Shown: positions 19,808 through 28,147, counted from the stretch's first letter. The stretch: DNA of 64,000 nt from Catellatospora tritici (GCF_019083965.1 NZ_JAHRCY010000002.1:186001-250000), one strand, 5' to 3'. The notes: generated by a model from the letters alone, not told the origin. Numbers and translations are program-made.

Positions 19808-19812
19808 CTAGG

Positions 19813-19885
19813 TGGAGCCGAGGGGACTCGAACCCCTGACCCCCACACTGCCAGTGTGGTGCGCTACCAGCTGCGCCACGGCCCC
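19813..19885 (-). tRNA. tRNA-Ala (anticodon GGC)
   Basis: A 73-base cloverleaf: acceptor GGGGCCG / CGGCTCC with the G3-U70 pair that identifies tRNA-Ala, D arm GCGC...GCGC, anticodon stem CCACA / TGTGG with loop CTGGCAG (anticodon GGC), and T arm AGGGG-TTCGAGT-CCCCT. Discriminator A. CCA is not fully encoded. Confidence 0.97.
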
Positions 19886-19937
19886 TTGTTACTGGTAAGT
19901 CCCCGTTTGCCGTTTCCGTCGCTCGGGCACCTGCGAA

Positions 19938-19965
19938 ATAGTACACGGCCCCGGCCCCCCTGCAA
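19938..19965 (-). promoter_or_regulatory. Promoter of tRNA-Ala
   Basis: On the minus strand TTGCAG (19960-19965) and TACTAT (19938-19943) are 16 bases apart, about 50 bases before the mature tRNA 5' end. Confidence 0.55.
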
Positions 19966-20063
19966 AAACGGGTATCCCCCCGCGTGTTGATCACGGCGTC
20001 GGGGGCATGACACACCGTCGAACCCGACCATAAGTTCATGATCAACCGGGTGGGTGGGGTGGG

Positions 20064-20693
20064 TCAGTTGAGGGTGGGGTTGGGGGGGTAGTTGGCCAGG
20101 GCCGAGGTTAGGCCGCCCTGGCGGCGGAGGACGAGGGGCCAGAGGTCTTCCGGTTGGGTACGGAAGGGGTCGCTGGGGAGGGCTTCGAAGACGAACCAGG
20201 AGCCCTCGGCGATCTCCTGCTCCAGTTGGCCGGCGGCCCAGCCCGCGTACCCGTGGTAGACGCGGACACACTCCAGGCGCTGGCCGACGCGGGCCGGGTC
20301 GCGACTGAGGTCCACCGTGCCGATCTGGCCCATCACCCGGCTGAAGCCGACGAAACCGGCCACCCCGGCCCGCGCACGGGCCACGCAGATCGCCGAGTCG
20401 GTGCCCACGGGGCCGCCCTCGAAGAGCACCCCGGGCTCGCGCAGCAGCGATTCCCAGCCCGGCAGGACGTCGCCCACCGGCGCCTCGGTGGGGCGGTTCA
20501 GCACCACCCCCAGCGCTCCGTCGGCCTCGTGGGCCAGCACGAAGACGACCGTACGCTCGAAGTTCGGGTCGTTCAGTGTGGGCAGGGCAACGAGCAGGTG
20601 CCCGGTCAGTGACTCCACCCCGTATCGCCCCGAACCCTTCCCCGCCTTGTCATGCCACGTGGTGTGTGGCTCTCCCGACGCCATGACTGGCAC
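20064..20693 (-). CDS. YqgE/AlgH family protein
   Basis: A 209-residue member of the UPF0301 (YqgE/AlgH) family: SLTGHLLVALPTLNDPNF, VLAHEADGALGVVLNRP, FEGGPV and HGYAGWAAGQLE are its conserved blocks. The role is unknown; the family has been linked to transcriptional regulation in Pseudomonas. The start is GTG with GGCGGA upstream; ATG 20684, three codons later, is the alternative. Confidence 0.92.
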   Translation of the reverse strand: MPVMASGEPHTTWHDKAGKGSGRYGVESLTGHLLVALPTLNDPNFERTVVFVLAHEADGALGVVLNRPTEAPVGDVLPGWESLLREPGVLFEGGPVGTDSAICVARARAGVAGFVGFSRVMGQIGTVDLSRDPARVGQRLECVRVYHGYAGWAAGQLEQEIAEGSWFVFEALPSDPFRTQPEDLWPLVLRRQGGLTSALANYPPNPTLN

Positions 20694-20825
20694 GATATCC
20701 GCCCGGACCCGACATGGTTAGGGTCTCGGCACGGCTTCTGCGACGGATATGGCCACTGTCGGCGATTGGACACTGTCTGACCCGCCCGTCACGCGGGCGT
20801 CACCGACGGCTTCTAGAATCTGCGG

Positions 20826-21392
20826 ATGCTTCTCTCCGGCGTCGTCCGCCCCGATCTGCCGCTGCTCGCCGTCGCCCTGCCGGAGGAGGCGGAGCACCTC
20901 GACTCACCGTTCCCGGTGCTGCTGACCGGGGTCGGCAAGGTGTGCGCGGCGATGTCGGTGACCCGGGCGCTGGCCGCGGGTCCACTGCCCAAGGAGATCA
21001 TCAACCTGGGTACGGCCGGTGCGCTGCACCCCGGGTTGTCCGGGATCCACCTGATCAGCCGGGTGGTGCAGCACGACTTCGACTCCGCCACCATCGCGGC
21101 GCTGACCGGACAGGTCTTCGGCGCGCCGATCGACCTGGCCGACGAAGGTCCGGTGCTGGCCACCGGCGACGTGTTCGTGGCCGACCCGGACCTGCGCGAG
21201 GCGCTGGCGCGTACCGCGGGGCTGGTCGACATGGAGGCCTACGCGGTGGTCGCCGCGGCGGCGGCGTTCGGGGTGCCGGTGCGCGTCGTCAAGCACGTCA
21301 GCGACGAAGCTGACGGGCAGGCGAACGTGAGTTGGTCCGCGGCGGTGACCGAGTGCTCGAAGGCGCTGGGCGCCTGGCTGGCGCGGGCCTAG
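20826..21392 (+). CDS. Purine nucleosidase of the MTA/SAH nucleosidase family
   Basis: A 188-residue PNP/UDP-family nucleosidase. LLTGVGKVCAAMS, INLGTAGALHP and VDMEAYAVVAAAAAFGVP (with the ribose-binding Met-Glu) match 5'-methylthioadenosine/S-adenosylhomocysteine nucleosidases, and VSDEAD supplies the catalytic Asp. It is about 40 residues shorter than E. coli MTAN. It overlaps the next, convergent gene by 4 bases. Confidence 0.88.
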   Translation: MLLSGVVRPDLPLLAVALPEEAEHLDSPFPVLLTGVGKVCAAMSVTRALAAGPLPKEIINLGTAGALHPGLSGIHLISRVVQHDFDSATIAALTGQVFGAPIDLADEGPVLATGDVFVADPDLREALARTAGLVDMEAYAVVAAAAAFGVPVRVVKHVSDEADGQANVSWSAAVTECSKALGAWLARA

Positions 21393-21655
21393 GTCTCCCC
21401 GCCCAGGTCTATCCCGTAGGCCTGGTAGAGCACGTCGGCGCTGTGCTGCCGGTACTCGGTGAGCCGCTGGGCGAGTTGTTCCTCGCTGCGGTGGTCCAGC
21501 GGACGGGCGGAGACCGCGTCGAGCAGCGCGCGCCGGTCGTCCTCCAGCGCCCGCACCCGGTGGACCAGGCGCGGGGCGTCCTTGACGACCTCGCCGAGCC
21601 CCTGTGCGGGCCCCAGTACGGCGGCTCTCATCTCGTCCAGTGGATCGGTGGCCAT
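21389..21655 (-). CDS. Small helical hypothetical protein
   Basis: An 88-residue charged protein, mostly alpha-helical with a possible coiled coil around LVHRVRALEDDRRALLD. No membrane segment or signal peptide. ATG 21655 is the only good start. Its stop overlaps the nucleosidase stop region. The family is unknown to me. Confidence 0.6.
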   Translation of the reverse strand: MATDPLDEMRAAVLGPAQGLGEVVKDAPRLVHRVRALEDDRRALLDAVSARPLDHRSEEQLAQRLTEYRQHSADVLYQAYGIDLGGET

Positions 21656-21736
21656 AGCTCACCCCCGGGACCGCGAAACGTCCTTACGTTCGATGGTCAC
21701 GCCGGTTCGCGGGCATGTCTACCCTTTGCCCAGGTT

Positions 21737-21750
21737 TGAACGATCGTTCA
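21737..21750. promoter_or_regulatory. TetR-type operator-like palindrome
   Basis: TGAACGATCGTTCA is a perfect 14-bp palindrome of the form commonly bound by TetR-family repressors. It lies 82 bases upstream of the gene starting at 21655. No TetR gene is within the window. Confidence 0.4.
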
Positions 21751-21780
21751 GCCAAGCGCGAGGGCCCCAGCCGCGTCACA

Positions 21781-21860
21781 CTGGGCCACGCTGGGTCGTG
21801 CTGGGCCACGCTGGGTCGTGCTGTGCCACGCTGGGTCGTGCTGTGCCACGCTGGCTCGTG
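21781..21860. repeat. Four 20-bp tandem repeats
   Basis: CTGGGCCACGCTGGGTCGTG and three variants (G/T at base 4, G/C at base 15) follow in exact 20-bp register; each unit is itself two related 10-mers. The array runs directly into the paired-hairpin repeat at 21858. No protein is encoded. Confidence 0.9.
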
Positions 21861-21924
21861 CAGTTTCGGGGAAACTGCACGAATTCACGGACGCATTGCT
21901 GCAGCTTCCCCGAAACTGCAGCAA
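21858..21924. repeat. Paired-hairpin repeat, GCAGTTTCGGG family, copy 2
   Basis: Hairpin 1 (21858-21880) is a perfect GTGCAGTTTC / GAAACTGCAC stem with loop GGG. Hairpin 2 (21896-21924) has arms TTGCTGCAG and CTGCAGCAA around a TTCCCCGAA centre. The layout matches copy 1 at 9435. It lies on the 3' side of the ABC permease gene. Confidence 0.75.
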
Positions 21925-21977
21925 CACGGCCGAGCGGGCCGGCCGGGCGGGAGTCCGCCCGGCGGGACGCGCCGCTC

Positions 21978-22709
21978 CTACTGCCAGCGGAACAGGCGGA
22001 TCGCCAGCACCCACGTGGCCAGCACGTACCCGGCGAGGACCGCCAGGTGCAGGGGCTGCGGCCAGTGGCCTGCCGCGGCGTCGGCCATCGCCTGCACTCC
22101 GGCGCCCAGCGGGGTCAGGTCGCTGACGTGGCGCAGGCCGGACGGCATCACCTCGCGCGGCACCCACAGCCCGCCGAAGAACAGGATCGGGAAGAACAGC
22201 ACCGACCCGATCCCCTGCGCCACCTTGACGCCCGGTACGGCGGCGGCGACCAGCAGCCCGATGCCGAACAGCGCCGCCGCCGACAGCACCAGCGCCACCG
22301 TGAACGCCACCAGGTCGTCCGGCAGCGCCACCCCGAACGCGAGCCGCCCGAGTGCCAGCAGCACCGCGGTGCCGAACGCCATCAGCACCAGGTGCACCAG
22401 CAGTTGAGCGGCGAGCAGGTCACGCGGCCGGGCCGGGGTGACCGACAGCCGCCGCAGCACTCCACGCTCGCGATAGGTCACCAGCTGCGCGGGCAGCATG
22501 TTCAGCGCGATCATGCCCAGGGCCATGGCGATGAGGATCGGGACGTACAGGTCGATGACGCGGTGGCCGCCCAGGGCCGGGTCGGCCTGCCGGAAGCCGG
22601 GGATGCTGCCCAGGATGACCAGGATCAGCGGGGTCAGCAGGATGCCGAAGATCACTGCGGCGGGGTCGCGCAGGAACAGGCGCGCCTCCATCCGTACCAG
22701 CTTGTTCAT
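21978..22709 (-). CDS. ABC-2 type exporter permease
   Basis: A 243-residue inner-membrane protein with six hydrophobic helices and the ABC-2 permease signature (RERGVLRRLSVTP then LLAAQLL). It pairs with the ATPase encoded just upstream, whose stop overlaps its ATG (ATGA), as in DrrB/DrrA-type drug or lipid exporters. ATG 22709 follows a GGAG-type site within the ATPase coding end. Confidence 0.92.
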   Translation of the reverse strand: MNKLVRMEARLFLRDPAAVIFGILLTPLILVILGSIPGFRQADPALGGHRVIDLYVPILIAMALGMIALNMLPAQLVTYRERGVLRRLSVTPARPRDLLAAQLLVHLVLMAFGTAVLLALGRLAFGVALPDDLVAFTVALVLSAAALFGIGLLVAAAVPGVKVAQGIGSVLFFPILFFGGLWVPREVMPSGLRHVSDLTPLGAGVQAMADAAAGHWPQPLHLAVLAGYVLATWVLAIRLFRWQ

Positions 22710-23611
22710 GCCGTCGCTCCTGTCAGTGCGATGAACGCGTCTTCCAGCCCGGCATGCTCGACCCGCAGCTCGGTGGGGGTGACGCCCTGGCGGGCCAGTT
22801 CGGTGACGACGGTCAGCAGCACGTCGCGCCCGGCGACGGCGAGCTCGCCGCCCTCGTGCCCGACCGAGTCGACCCCCGGCAGGGCGGCCAGCGCCGCCTC
22901 GTCCACGGTCGACGGGGCGCGGAAGTACACCCGCTGCCCGGCCGCGACCCGGGCGACCAGGCCCTCGGGGGTGTCCACGGCGGCGACGCGGCCCTCGTGG
23001 ATGACGGCGATACGGTCGCACAGCCGTCGGGCCTCGTCCATGAAGTGCGTGACCAGGACGATGGTCACGCCTCGGGCGCGTACCTGCTCGATCAGCGCCC
23101 AGGTGTCGCGGCGGGCCTGCGGGTCCAGGCCGGTGGTGAGCTCGTCCAGGATCGCGATGCGCGGCGAGCCGACCAGCGCCAGCGCGATGGACAGCCGTTG
23201 CTTCTGACCGCCCGACAGCTTGCCGTACGCGGTGTCGCGCACCTGCTCCAGGCCGAGCTCGGCCAGCAGCGCCCGGGGGTCGGCCGGGTTCGGGTAGAAC
23301 GAGGCGAACAGGTCCAGCGCCTCGACGACGCGCAGTCGCTCGGGCAGCGCCGCCTCCTGCAGCTGCACGCCGAGCACCCGGCGCAGCCCGTCGCGGTCGG
23401 CGTCGCGGTGCGGGTCGAGGCCGAGCACGCGCACCGTGCCGCCGTCGGGGCGGCGCAGGCCGCTGACGCACTCGACGGTCGTGGTCTTGCCCGCGCCGTT
23501 GCGGCCCAGGATGCCGAAGATCTCGCCCTCGGCGACGGTGAAGCTCACCCCGTCCACGACGGTACGGTCGCCGTACCGTTTGGTCAGGTCGGTTACTTCG
23601 ATGACGGTCAT
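22706..23611 (-). CDS. ABC transporter ATP-binding protein (DrrA-like)
   Basis: A 301-residue ATPase: Walker A GRNGAGKTTT, Q-loop LGVQLQE, signature LSGGQKQRLS, Walker B IAILDELTTGLDP and H-loop VTH. The Walker B region has Leu-Thr-Thr after DE, as in DrrA-type exporters. The C-terminal 80 residues are the regulatory extension typical of that group. It forms an operon with the permease and is divergent from the two-component genes, which probably control it. Confidence 0.94.
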   Translation of the reverse strand: MTVIEVTDLTKRYGDRTVVDGVSFTVAEGEIFGILGRNGAGKTTTVECVSGLRRPDGGTVRVLGLDPHRDADRDGLRRVLGVQLQEAALPERLRVVEALDLFASFYPNPADPRALLAELGLEQVRDTAYGKLSGGQKQRLSIALALVGSPRIAILDELTTGLDPQARRDTWALIEQVRARGVTIVLVTHFMDEARRLCDRIAVIHEGRVAAVDTPEGLVARVAAGQRVYFRAPSTVDEAALAALPGVDSVGHEGGELAVAGRDVLLTVVTELARQGVTPTELRVEHAGLEDAFIALTGATA

Positions 23612-23663
23612 GGCGACGACGCTAGGGACGGCGACGCGGGGCGGCAATGCGTCCGGCACCACG

Positions 23664-23691
23664 ATGGGGGTGGTGCCAGCCCCACCCCCAT
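23664..23691. promoter_or_regulatory. Inverted repeat between exporter and two-component genes
   Basis: ATGGGGGTGG and CCACCCCCAT are perfect 10-bp arms around 8 bases, midway between the divergent starts at 23611 and 23745. This is a good candidate binding site for the response regulator encoded at 25673. Confidence 0.45.
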
Positions 23692-23744
23692 GACGGGTCT
23701 CACGGGCACTGTGCGCGCGGCGCGGCGGCCGCCAGACTGGCCGG

Positions 23745-25721
23745 GTGATGAGACAGCGGGCTGCCGTACACGGGCTGGCGATGCTGCGCGGCCTGCAGCT
23801 GGCGGGTCTCGCCGCCGCCGGGCTGCTGGTGCTGATCGGACAGCTGGCCGCGTTCTTGCCCGGGTTCGGCCTGGGCATGATCTTCCTGCTGCCGGGCCCG
23901 ATCCTGCTGGCGCGCCGCTTCACCGGGTACGCCCGCACGCGTCTGGACCGCTGGACCGGCGTGGCCGCCCCCGCCGACTACGTGCCCGAGCCGCCGCCCC
24001 CGCAGCGGCAGCCCGACGGCTACTACCGGCACGACCGGCAGCTCTACCGTGGACCCCGGCTGCCCCGGTTCATGCAGCGGCTGGAGTGGGTGCTCGGTGA
24101 CATGGCCACCTTCCGTGACCTGCGCTGGCAGCTGCTGAACCCGCTCACCGGCGGACTGCTCGCGCTGCTTCCGGCGGCGCTGCTGATCGGCGGACCGGTG
24201 CTGCTGTGGCGTGGGCTGCCGAGTTGGGCAGCGGTGCCCGGCGTGGACCGCGGGGTCGCCGCGGGGGTGCTCGGCTGTCTCGCGCTGCTGCTCGGTCCGG
24301 TGCTCGCACCGGCCGCCGTGCGGGCCTCCGGGTACCTGAGCCGCGCGCTGCTCACTCGGGGTGGGCGGTGGCGGCAGACGCTGGGCAGCCGGGCCAAGGG
24401 CTGGTTCCAACGACAGGGCATGTCCGGGATGCGGGTGCTCTCGCTGCTCGGGTTGAGCCTGCTGGGGCTGCCGCTGCTGGTGCTGACCGTGCTCGGGCTG
24501 CTGTTCGGCTACGGGCTGGGACTCATCTTCCTGATCTCCCCCGCGCTGAGCTGTATGCGCTGGCTGGCCAACTGGCGCCGCCACCTCGCCGGGACCTGGT
24601 CGGACGTGCCGGTGCCGCGCCCCTATCTGCCCCGGCCGCCACTGGTCCGCCGTCCTGACGGCATGTACCAGGTGGGCAAACACCTGTACCAGACCGAGCA
24701 GATGGCCGCGTTCCACCAGCGGCTGCTGTGGTTGACGCGCGACCGGGCCACCTGGCGCGACATCCTCTGGCTGGAAACCGACCCGATCGTGGCCCTGCTG
24801 CTGCTGGTCCCGCCCACGTTCCTGGTGGTGTACGGCATCTGGGGGCTGGCCATGCCGCGGCTGTGGATGACGCTCCTGCCCATCCCCGACTACGGCAACG
24901 ACTGGTACGGCAAGCTCGGCGGCTCCGCCGCCGCGGCCATCCCGGCGGGCCTGCTGCTGGCCTGGCTGGGCGGCCGCCTGTCCCCGCTGGTGCTGCGCCT
25001 GCACGGCCGCTGGACCGCGCTGCTGCTCGCCCCGACCAGGGGCGCCCAGCTCGCGCAGCGGGTGGCGACGCTCACCCGCAGCCGCGCCGACGCGGTCGAC
25101 GCGCAGGCGGCCGAGCTGCGCCGGATCGAACGTGACCTGCACGACGGCGCCCAGGCCCGGCTGGTGGCGCTGGGCATGACGCTGGGCGCGGTCGAGCAGC
25201 TGGTCGACACCGACCCGGCCGCCGCCAAGGCGCTGCTGGCGCGGGGTCGGGAGTCGGCCCAGACCGCGTTGCGTGAGCTGCGCGAGCTGGTACGCGGGAT
25301 CTATCCACCGGTGCTGGCCGAGCGCGGCCTGGCCGACGCCGTACGGGCGCTGGCGCTGGACACCCCGCTGCCCGTGACCGTCACCGCCGACCTGCCGCAG
25401 CGGCTGAGCGCGCCGCTGGAGTCGGCCGCATACTTCGCCGTGGCCGAAGCGCTGACCAACGCGGCCCGCCACGCCGGTGCGAACGCCGTCGCCGTCGAGC
25501 TGACCGCCGACGCGGTGCTGCGGATCACCGTCGCCGACGACGGAACCGGCGGCGCCGACCCCGCTCGCGGCAGCGGACTGCGCGGCATCGAGCGCCGCCT
25601 GGGTATGTTCGACGGCGTCCTCACCGTCGACAGCCCGCCCGGCGGCCCCACCCGGCTCACCATGGAGATCCCATGCGCGTCGTCCTCGCCGAGGACCTCT
25701 ACCTCCTCCGAGAGGGCCTGA
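23745..25721 (+). CDS. NarL-type sensor histidine kinase with duplicated membrane sensor
   Basis: A 658-residue membrane kinase. Two similar sensor modules (about 1-200 and 230-420) each have paired helices and a cytoplasmic loop with PDG-Y...LY...F-QRL-W...RD-R/LW (91-126 and 304-343). The HisKA_3 dimerisation domain follows, with phospho-acceptor H466 in ERDLHDGAQARL, then an HATPase_c domain (EALTNAARHA, DDGTGG). It phosphorylates the response regulator whose gene overlaps its 3' end by 49 bases. The GTG start is followed at once by ATG; either could be used. The divergent ABC exporter is the likely target. Confidence 0.92.
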   Translation: MMRQRAAVHGLAMLRGLQLAGLAAAGLLVLIGQLAAFLPGFGLGMIFLLPGPILLARRFTGYARTRLDRWTGVAAPADYVPEPPPPQRQPDGYYRHDRQLYRGPRLPRFMQRLEWVLGDMATFRDLRWQLLNPLTGGLLALLPAALLIGGPVLLWRGLPSWAAVPGVDRGVAAGVLGCLALLLGPVLAPAAVRASGYLSRALLTRGGRWRQTLGSRAKGWFQRQGMSGMRVLSLLGLSLLGLPLLVLTVLGLLFGYGLGLIFLISPALSCMRWLANWRRHLAGTWSDVPVPRPYLPRPPLVRRPDGMYQVGKHLYQTEQMAAFHQRLLWLTRDRATWRDILWLETDPIVALLLLVPPTFLVVYGIWGLAMPRLWMTLLPIPDYGNDWYGKLGGSAAAAIPAGLLLAWLGGRLSPLVLRLHGRWTALLLAPTRGAQLAQRVATLTRSRADAVDAQAAELRRIERDLHDGAQARLVALGMTLGAVEQLVDTDPAAAKALLARGRESAQTALRELRELVRGIYPPVLAERGLADAVRALALDTPLPVTVTADLPQRLSAPLESAAYFAVAEALTNAARHAGANAVAVELTADAVLRITVADDGTGGADPARGSGLRGIERRLGMFDGVLTVDSPPGGPTRLTMEIPCASSSPRTSTSSERA

Positions 25722-26341
25722 TCCAGCTGCTGCAGGCGCACGGTGCCACCGTGGTCGCGGCCGTCGAGACCGGCCCCGAGCTGTTGACCGCGCTGACCAC
25801 GCACCGGCCCGACGTGGCCGTCGTCGACGTCAGGCTGCCGCCCACGCACACCGACGAGGGGCTGCGTGCCGCGCTGGCCGCCCGGCGCGAGATCCCCGGG
25901 CTGCCGGTGCTGGTGCTGTCGCAGCACGTCGAGCAGCTGTACGCCCGGGAACTGCTGGCCGACGGCTCGGGTGGCATCGGCTACCTGCTCAAGGACCGGG
26001 TGCTCAACGCCGAGCAGTTCCTCGACGCGGTGCGCCGGGTGGCCGCCGGGGGCACCGCGATGGACCCGGACGTGATCGCGCGGCTGATGTCGGGCGGCCG
26101 GGCCAAGGCGCCGGTGGCGGCCCTGACGGCCCGCGAGCGCGACGTGCTCGGACTGATGGCCGAGGGGCGCTCCAACACCGCGATCGCCCGCGGCCTGTAC
26201 GTCTCCGAGGGCGCGGTCGGCAAGCACATCGCGAGCATCTTCACCAAGCTCGACCTGGCCCAGTCCGACGACGACAACCGTCGCGTCCTGGCCGTCCTGG
26301 CCTACCTCGACGACAGCACCACCGGCCCCGCCGCCCACTGA
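25673..26341 (+). CDS. NarL/LuxR-type response regulator
   Basis: A 222-residue regulator: receiver domain with phospho-acceptor D52 (VVDVRLPP) and a switch lysine in LLKDR, then a LuxR-type helix-turn-helix (LTARERDVLGLMAEGRSN, with VSEGAVGKH and the IFTKLDL helix). It partners the kinase at 23745, overlapping it by 49 bases. It probably activates the divergent ABC-2 exporter, as in LiaR/VraR-like systems. Confidence 0.94.
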   Translation: MRVVLAEDLYLLREGLIQLLQAHGATVVAAVETGPELLTALTTHRPDVAVVDVRLPPTHTDEGLRAALAARREIPGLPVLVLSQHVEQLYARELLADGSGGIGYLLKDRVLNAEQFLDAVRRVAAGGTAMDPDVIARLMSGGRAKAPVAALTARERDVLGLMAEGRSNTAIARGLYVSEGAVGKHIASIFTKLDLAQSDDDNRRVLAVLAYLDDSTTGPAAH

Positions 26342-26362
26342 CCGTCCCCAAGATCGTCTAAG

Positions 26363-26418
26363 TTGCCCGGCAATCGTGGGTATGTAAACGCTCCCACCCC
26401 CCGATTGCCCGGCAATCG
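26363..26418. repeat. Two palindromic 14-mers, 42 bp apart
   Basis: TTGCCCGGCAATCG occurs at 26363-26376 and again at 26405-26418; each holds the palindrome TTGCC-C-GGCAA. The start-to-start spacing is 42 bp, four helical turns, so a protein could contact both on one face. They lie between the response regulator stop and the tmRNA terminator. Confidence 0.6.
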
Positions 26419-26498
26419 CGCCGATCTCGGGCGGGACGGACGGGACCGGGGCGGGGCGGGGCCGAGGGCGGGGCGGGGGCAGGGGCGGGGGAACGGCA

Positions 26499-26532
26499 GA
26501 GGCCGGTGCCACCGTGTGGTGGCACCGGCCTC
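26499..26532 (-). terminator. Terminator of tmRNA
   Basis: GAGGCCGGTGCCACC and GGTGGCACCGGCCTC form a perfect 15-bp stem with loop GTGT, 7 bases beyond the 3' end of tmRNA on the minus strand. No T-run. Confidence 0.75.
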
Positions 26533-26538
26533 GACGGG

Positions 26539-26908
26539 TGGAGGTGCCGGGAATCGAACCCGGGTCCATCGCCGCATTGCCAGGGCTTCTCCGAGCGCAG
26601 CTCACTATGTCTCTACTCGGCCCCACCGATCACATGAGCAAGACGGTGTGACGGGCCCAGTCGCGATTGATCTCGCCTCGGCAGCCCCGCGACGGGGCCA
26701 ACTCGGCCAGCCCATTAGCTGATGCCGGTGACCAGGCCATGGGCACTCCTGGACCGACAGACTAGCTACTCGTCTTAGGCGACGAGTGCGTAGTCAGCGC
26801 GCTTAGCGTTGGCGCTTATACGTTTCCGACGACGATTTTCGAGACGACGTCGGCTTCCTCGGCTCGCTTCTCCTGCCTCAACGTACGATGTCGAAACCTG
26901 TCACCCCC
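26539..26908 (-). ncRNA. ssrA: Transfer-messenger RNA
   Basis: A 370-base tmRNA. The 5' end GGGGGTGACAGGTTTCGACA and the 3' end GGGTTCGATTCCCGGCACCTCC-A form the tRNA-like half; the acceptor stem pairs fully with one G-U. The open frame on the minus strand reads ANAKRADYALVA followed by TAA, close to the actinobacterial consensus tag ANTKR-DYALAA. CCA is not encoded. With SmpB it rescues stalled ribosomes and tags the product for proteolysis. Its partner smpB lies 3.6 kb away rather than adjacent. Confidence 0.95.
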
Positions 26909-26992
26909 GTAGTGGTGCGCACGGCGACGATCACCGTGTACCCCAAGCCTAACGCCCCCCGAGGGCGCTGTCATTCCGGTATCCCCGGGGTG

Positions 26993-28135
26993 TCAGCCCG
27001 CGGCGCAGGCGAACCCGTTGATCGTGCAGCCCTTGGCGGACTGCCCGACGGCCAGCAGCGCCGGGAACCGGATCGAGAAGGTGACGCTGGCGCCCGGGGC
27101 GAGGCTGCGGGCGGCCGCCACCGGCACGATCGTCACCTGTGCGCCCGCCTGCGTCGACTGGACCTTCGCGGTGGTCCGGTTCTCGACGGTGCGGTCGCTG
27201 GGCATGGTCAGCACCACGGTCCAGCCGTCGGCGGCCAGCGTGCCGGGGTTGCGCACGGTCACCTCGGTGTCGAAGCCACCCAGCCCCAGCAGCGCGATCG
27301 TCTTGTACCCGGCGGTCAGCTGCGCGTTCGGCCCGGTGGTGACGGTCACCTCGGGCACCGGGCTGCCGCTGGCCGGGAGCCCGGACGGCGACGGGGAGGT
27401 GCTGCCCACGGTGGTGCCGGGCGTCATGGTGACGGACGGGGTGGCGGTGGCGGCGGGCTGTGAGCCGGCGGGCTGCACGCCGACGCCCAGGCCGTACTGC
27501 TCCTCGCCGACCGCGACCGGCTCACCGCCGCCGCTGTTGCCGATCATCACGGCCACCGCGCTGCTGGCCAGCACCACCAGGACCGCGGCCCCGATCAGCG
27601 AGAGCAGCCGCATCCGCCGGTTGGGCGCGGGCGGCGCGACCGGTGCGGGAGCGACCGGGTCACGGCGGCGCGGGATCGCGGTGTGCAGGGTGGCGACGAC
27701 GCCGCCGAGGTCGACCTCGCCGGAGGCGAGCCGGTCCAGCGCGGTGGGCAACCGCTCACCGAACAGCAGCTGGTACGTCCGGCGCAGCTCGCGGCGACGA
27801 CGCGTCCCGTCCACCCCGAAGAAGCCGGTCTGCAGGACCGTCAGTCGGCAGCCACCGTCGGCGTCGGACAGCGTCCAGGTCATCTCGGTATGGGTGTGGT
27901 CGTCGCGCCAGTGCATCGCCAACCGCTCGGCCTCCACCGCCTCGACGACGTCGGTGTCGAAGGCCGACGCCAACCCGAGCAGCCCCGGTGGGGGGAACGC
28001 GCGATATGTGTGGCCTGGCACGGCGACCAGGTCGGTGGGCATGAACCACTCGCTGAGCAGGCGCGCGTCGGTGAGCGCCCGCCACACCCGAGACCGCGGG
28101 TGGGCCAGGTCCACATCGATGGTCAGCTCAGTCAC
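26993..28135 (-). CDS. SRPBCC-TM-CBM2-like membrane protein 1
   Basis: A 380-residue protein with an unusual architecture. Residues 1-145 are an SRPBCC/AHSA1-type helix-grip domain (VDLAHPRSRVWRALTD, LLSEWFMPTDL, WRDDHTHTEMTW). A Pro-rich stretch and one membrane helix (about 174-198) follow, then a Thr/Ser/Pro linker and a CBM2-like sandwich ending C-TINGFA-C. With the SRPBCC part inside and the carbohydrate-binding part outside, it looks like a surface-to-cytoplasm connector. The -10 hexamer TATAGT ends 7 bases from the GTG, so the message is probably leaderless. It belongs to a run of three related genes. Confidence 0.8.
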   Translation of the reverse strand: MTELTIDVDLAHPRSRVWRALTDARLLSEWFMPTDLVAVPGHTYRAFPPPGLLGLASAFDTDVVEAVEAERLAMHWRDDHTHTEMTWTLSDADGGCRLTVLQTGFFGVDGTRRRRELRRTYQLLFGERLPTALDRLASGEVDLGGVVATLHTAIPRRRDPVAPAPVAPPAPNRRMRLLSLIGAAVLVVLASSAVAVMIGNSGGGEPVAVGEEQYGLGVGVQPAGSQPAATATPSVTMTPGTTVGSTSPSPSGLPASGSPVPEVTVTTGPNAQLTAGYKTIALLGLGGFDTEVTVRNPGTLAADGWTVVLTMPSDRTVENRTTAKVQSTQAGAQVTIVPVAAARSLAPGASVTFSIRFPALLAVGQSAKGCTINGFACAAG

Positions 28136-28141
28136 GCTCCG

Positions 28142-28147
28142 ACTATA
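28142..28147 (-). promoter_or_regulatory. -10 element for the SRPBCC-CBM2 gene 1
   Basis: On the minus strand TATAGT is followed 6 bases later by the GTG at 28135, the spacing expected for a transcript starting at the initiation codon. The -35 region is weak. Confidence 0.4.

Noticed and set aside
21781..21860. 20-bp tandem repeats considered as CRISPR
   Set aside because: Units are contiguous with no spacers; no cas genes in the window.
22754..24100. Long plus-strand frame over the ABC ATPase gene
   Set aside because: It is antisense to a gene with all ABC motifs, with low-complexity translation; a shadow frame.
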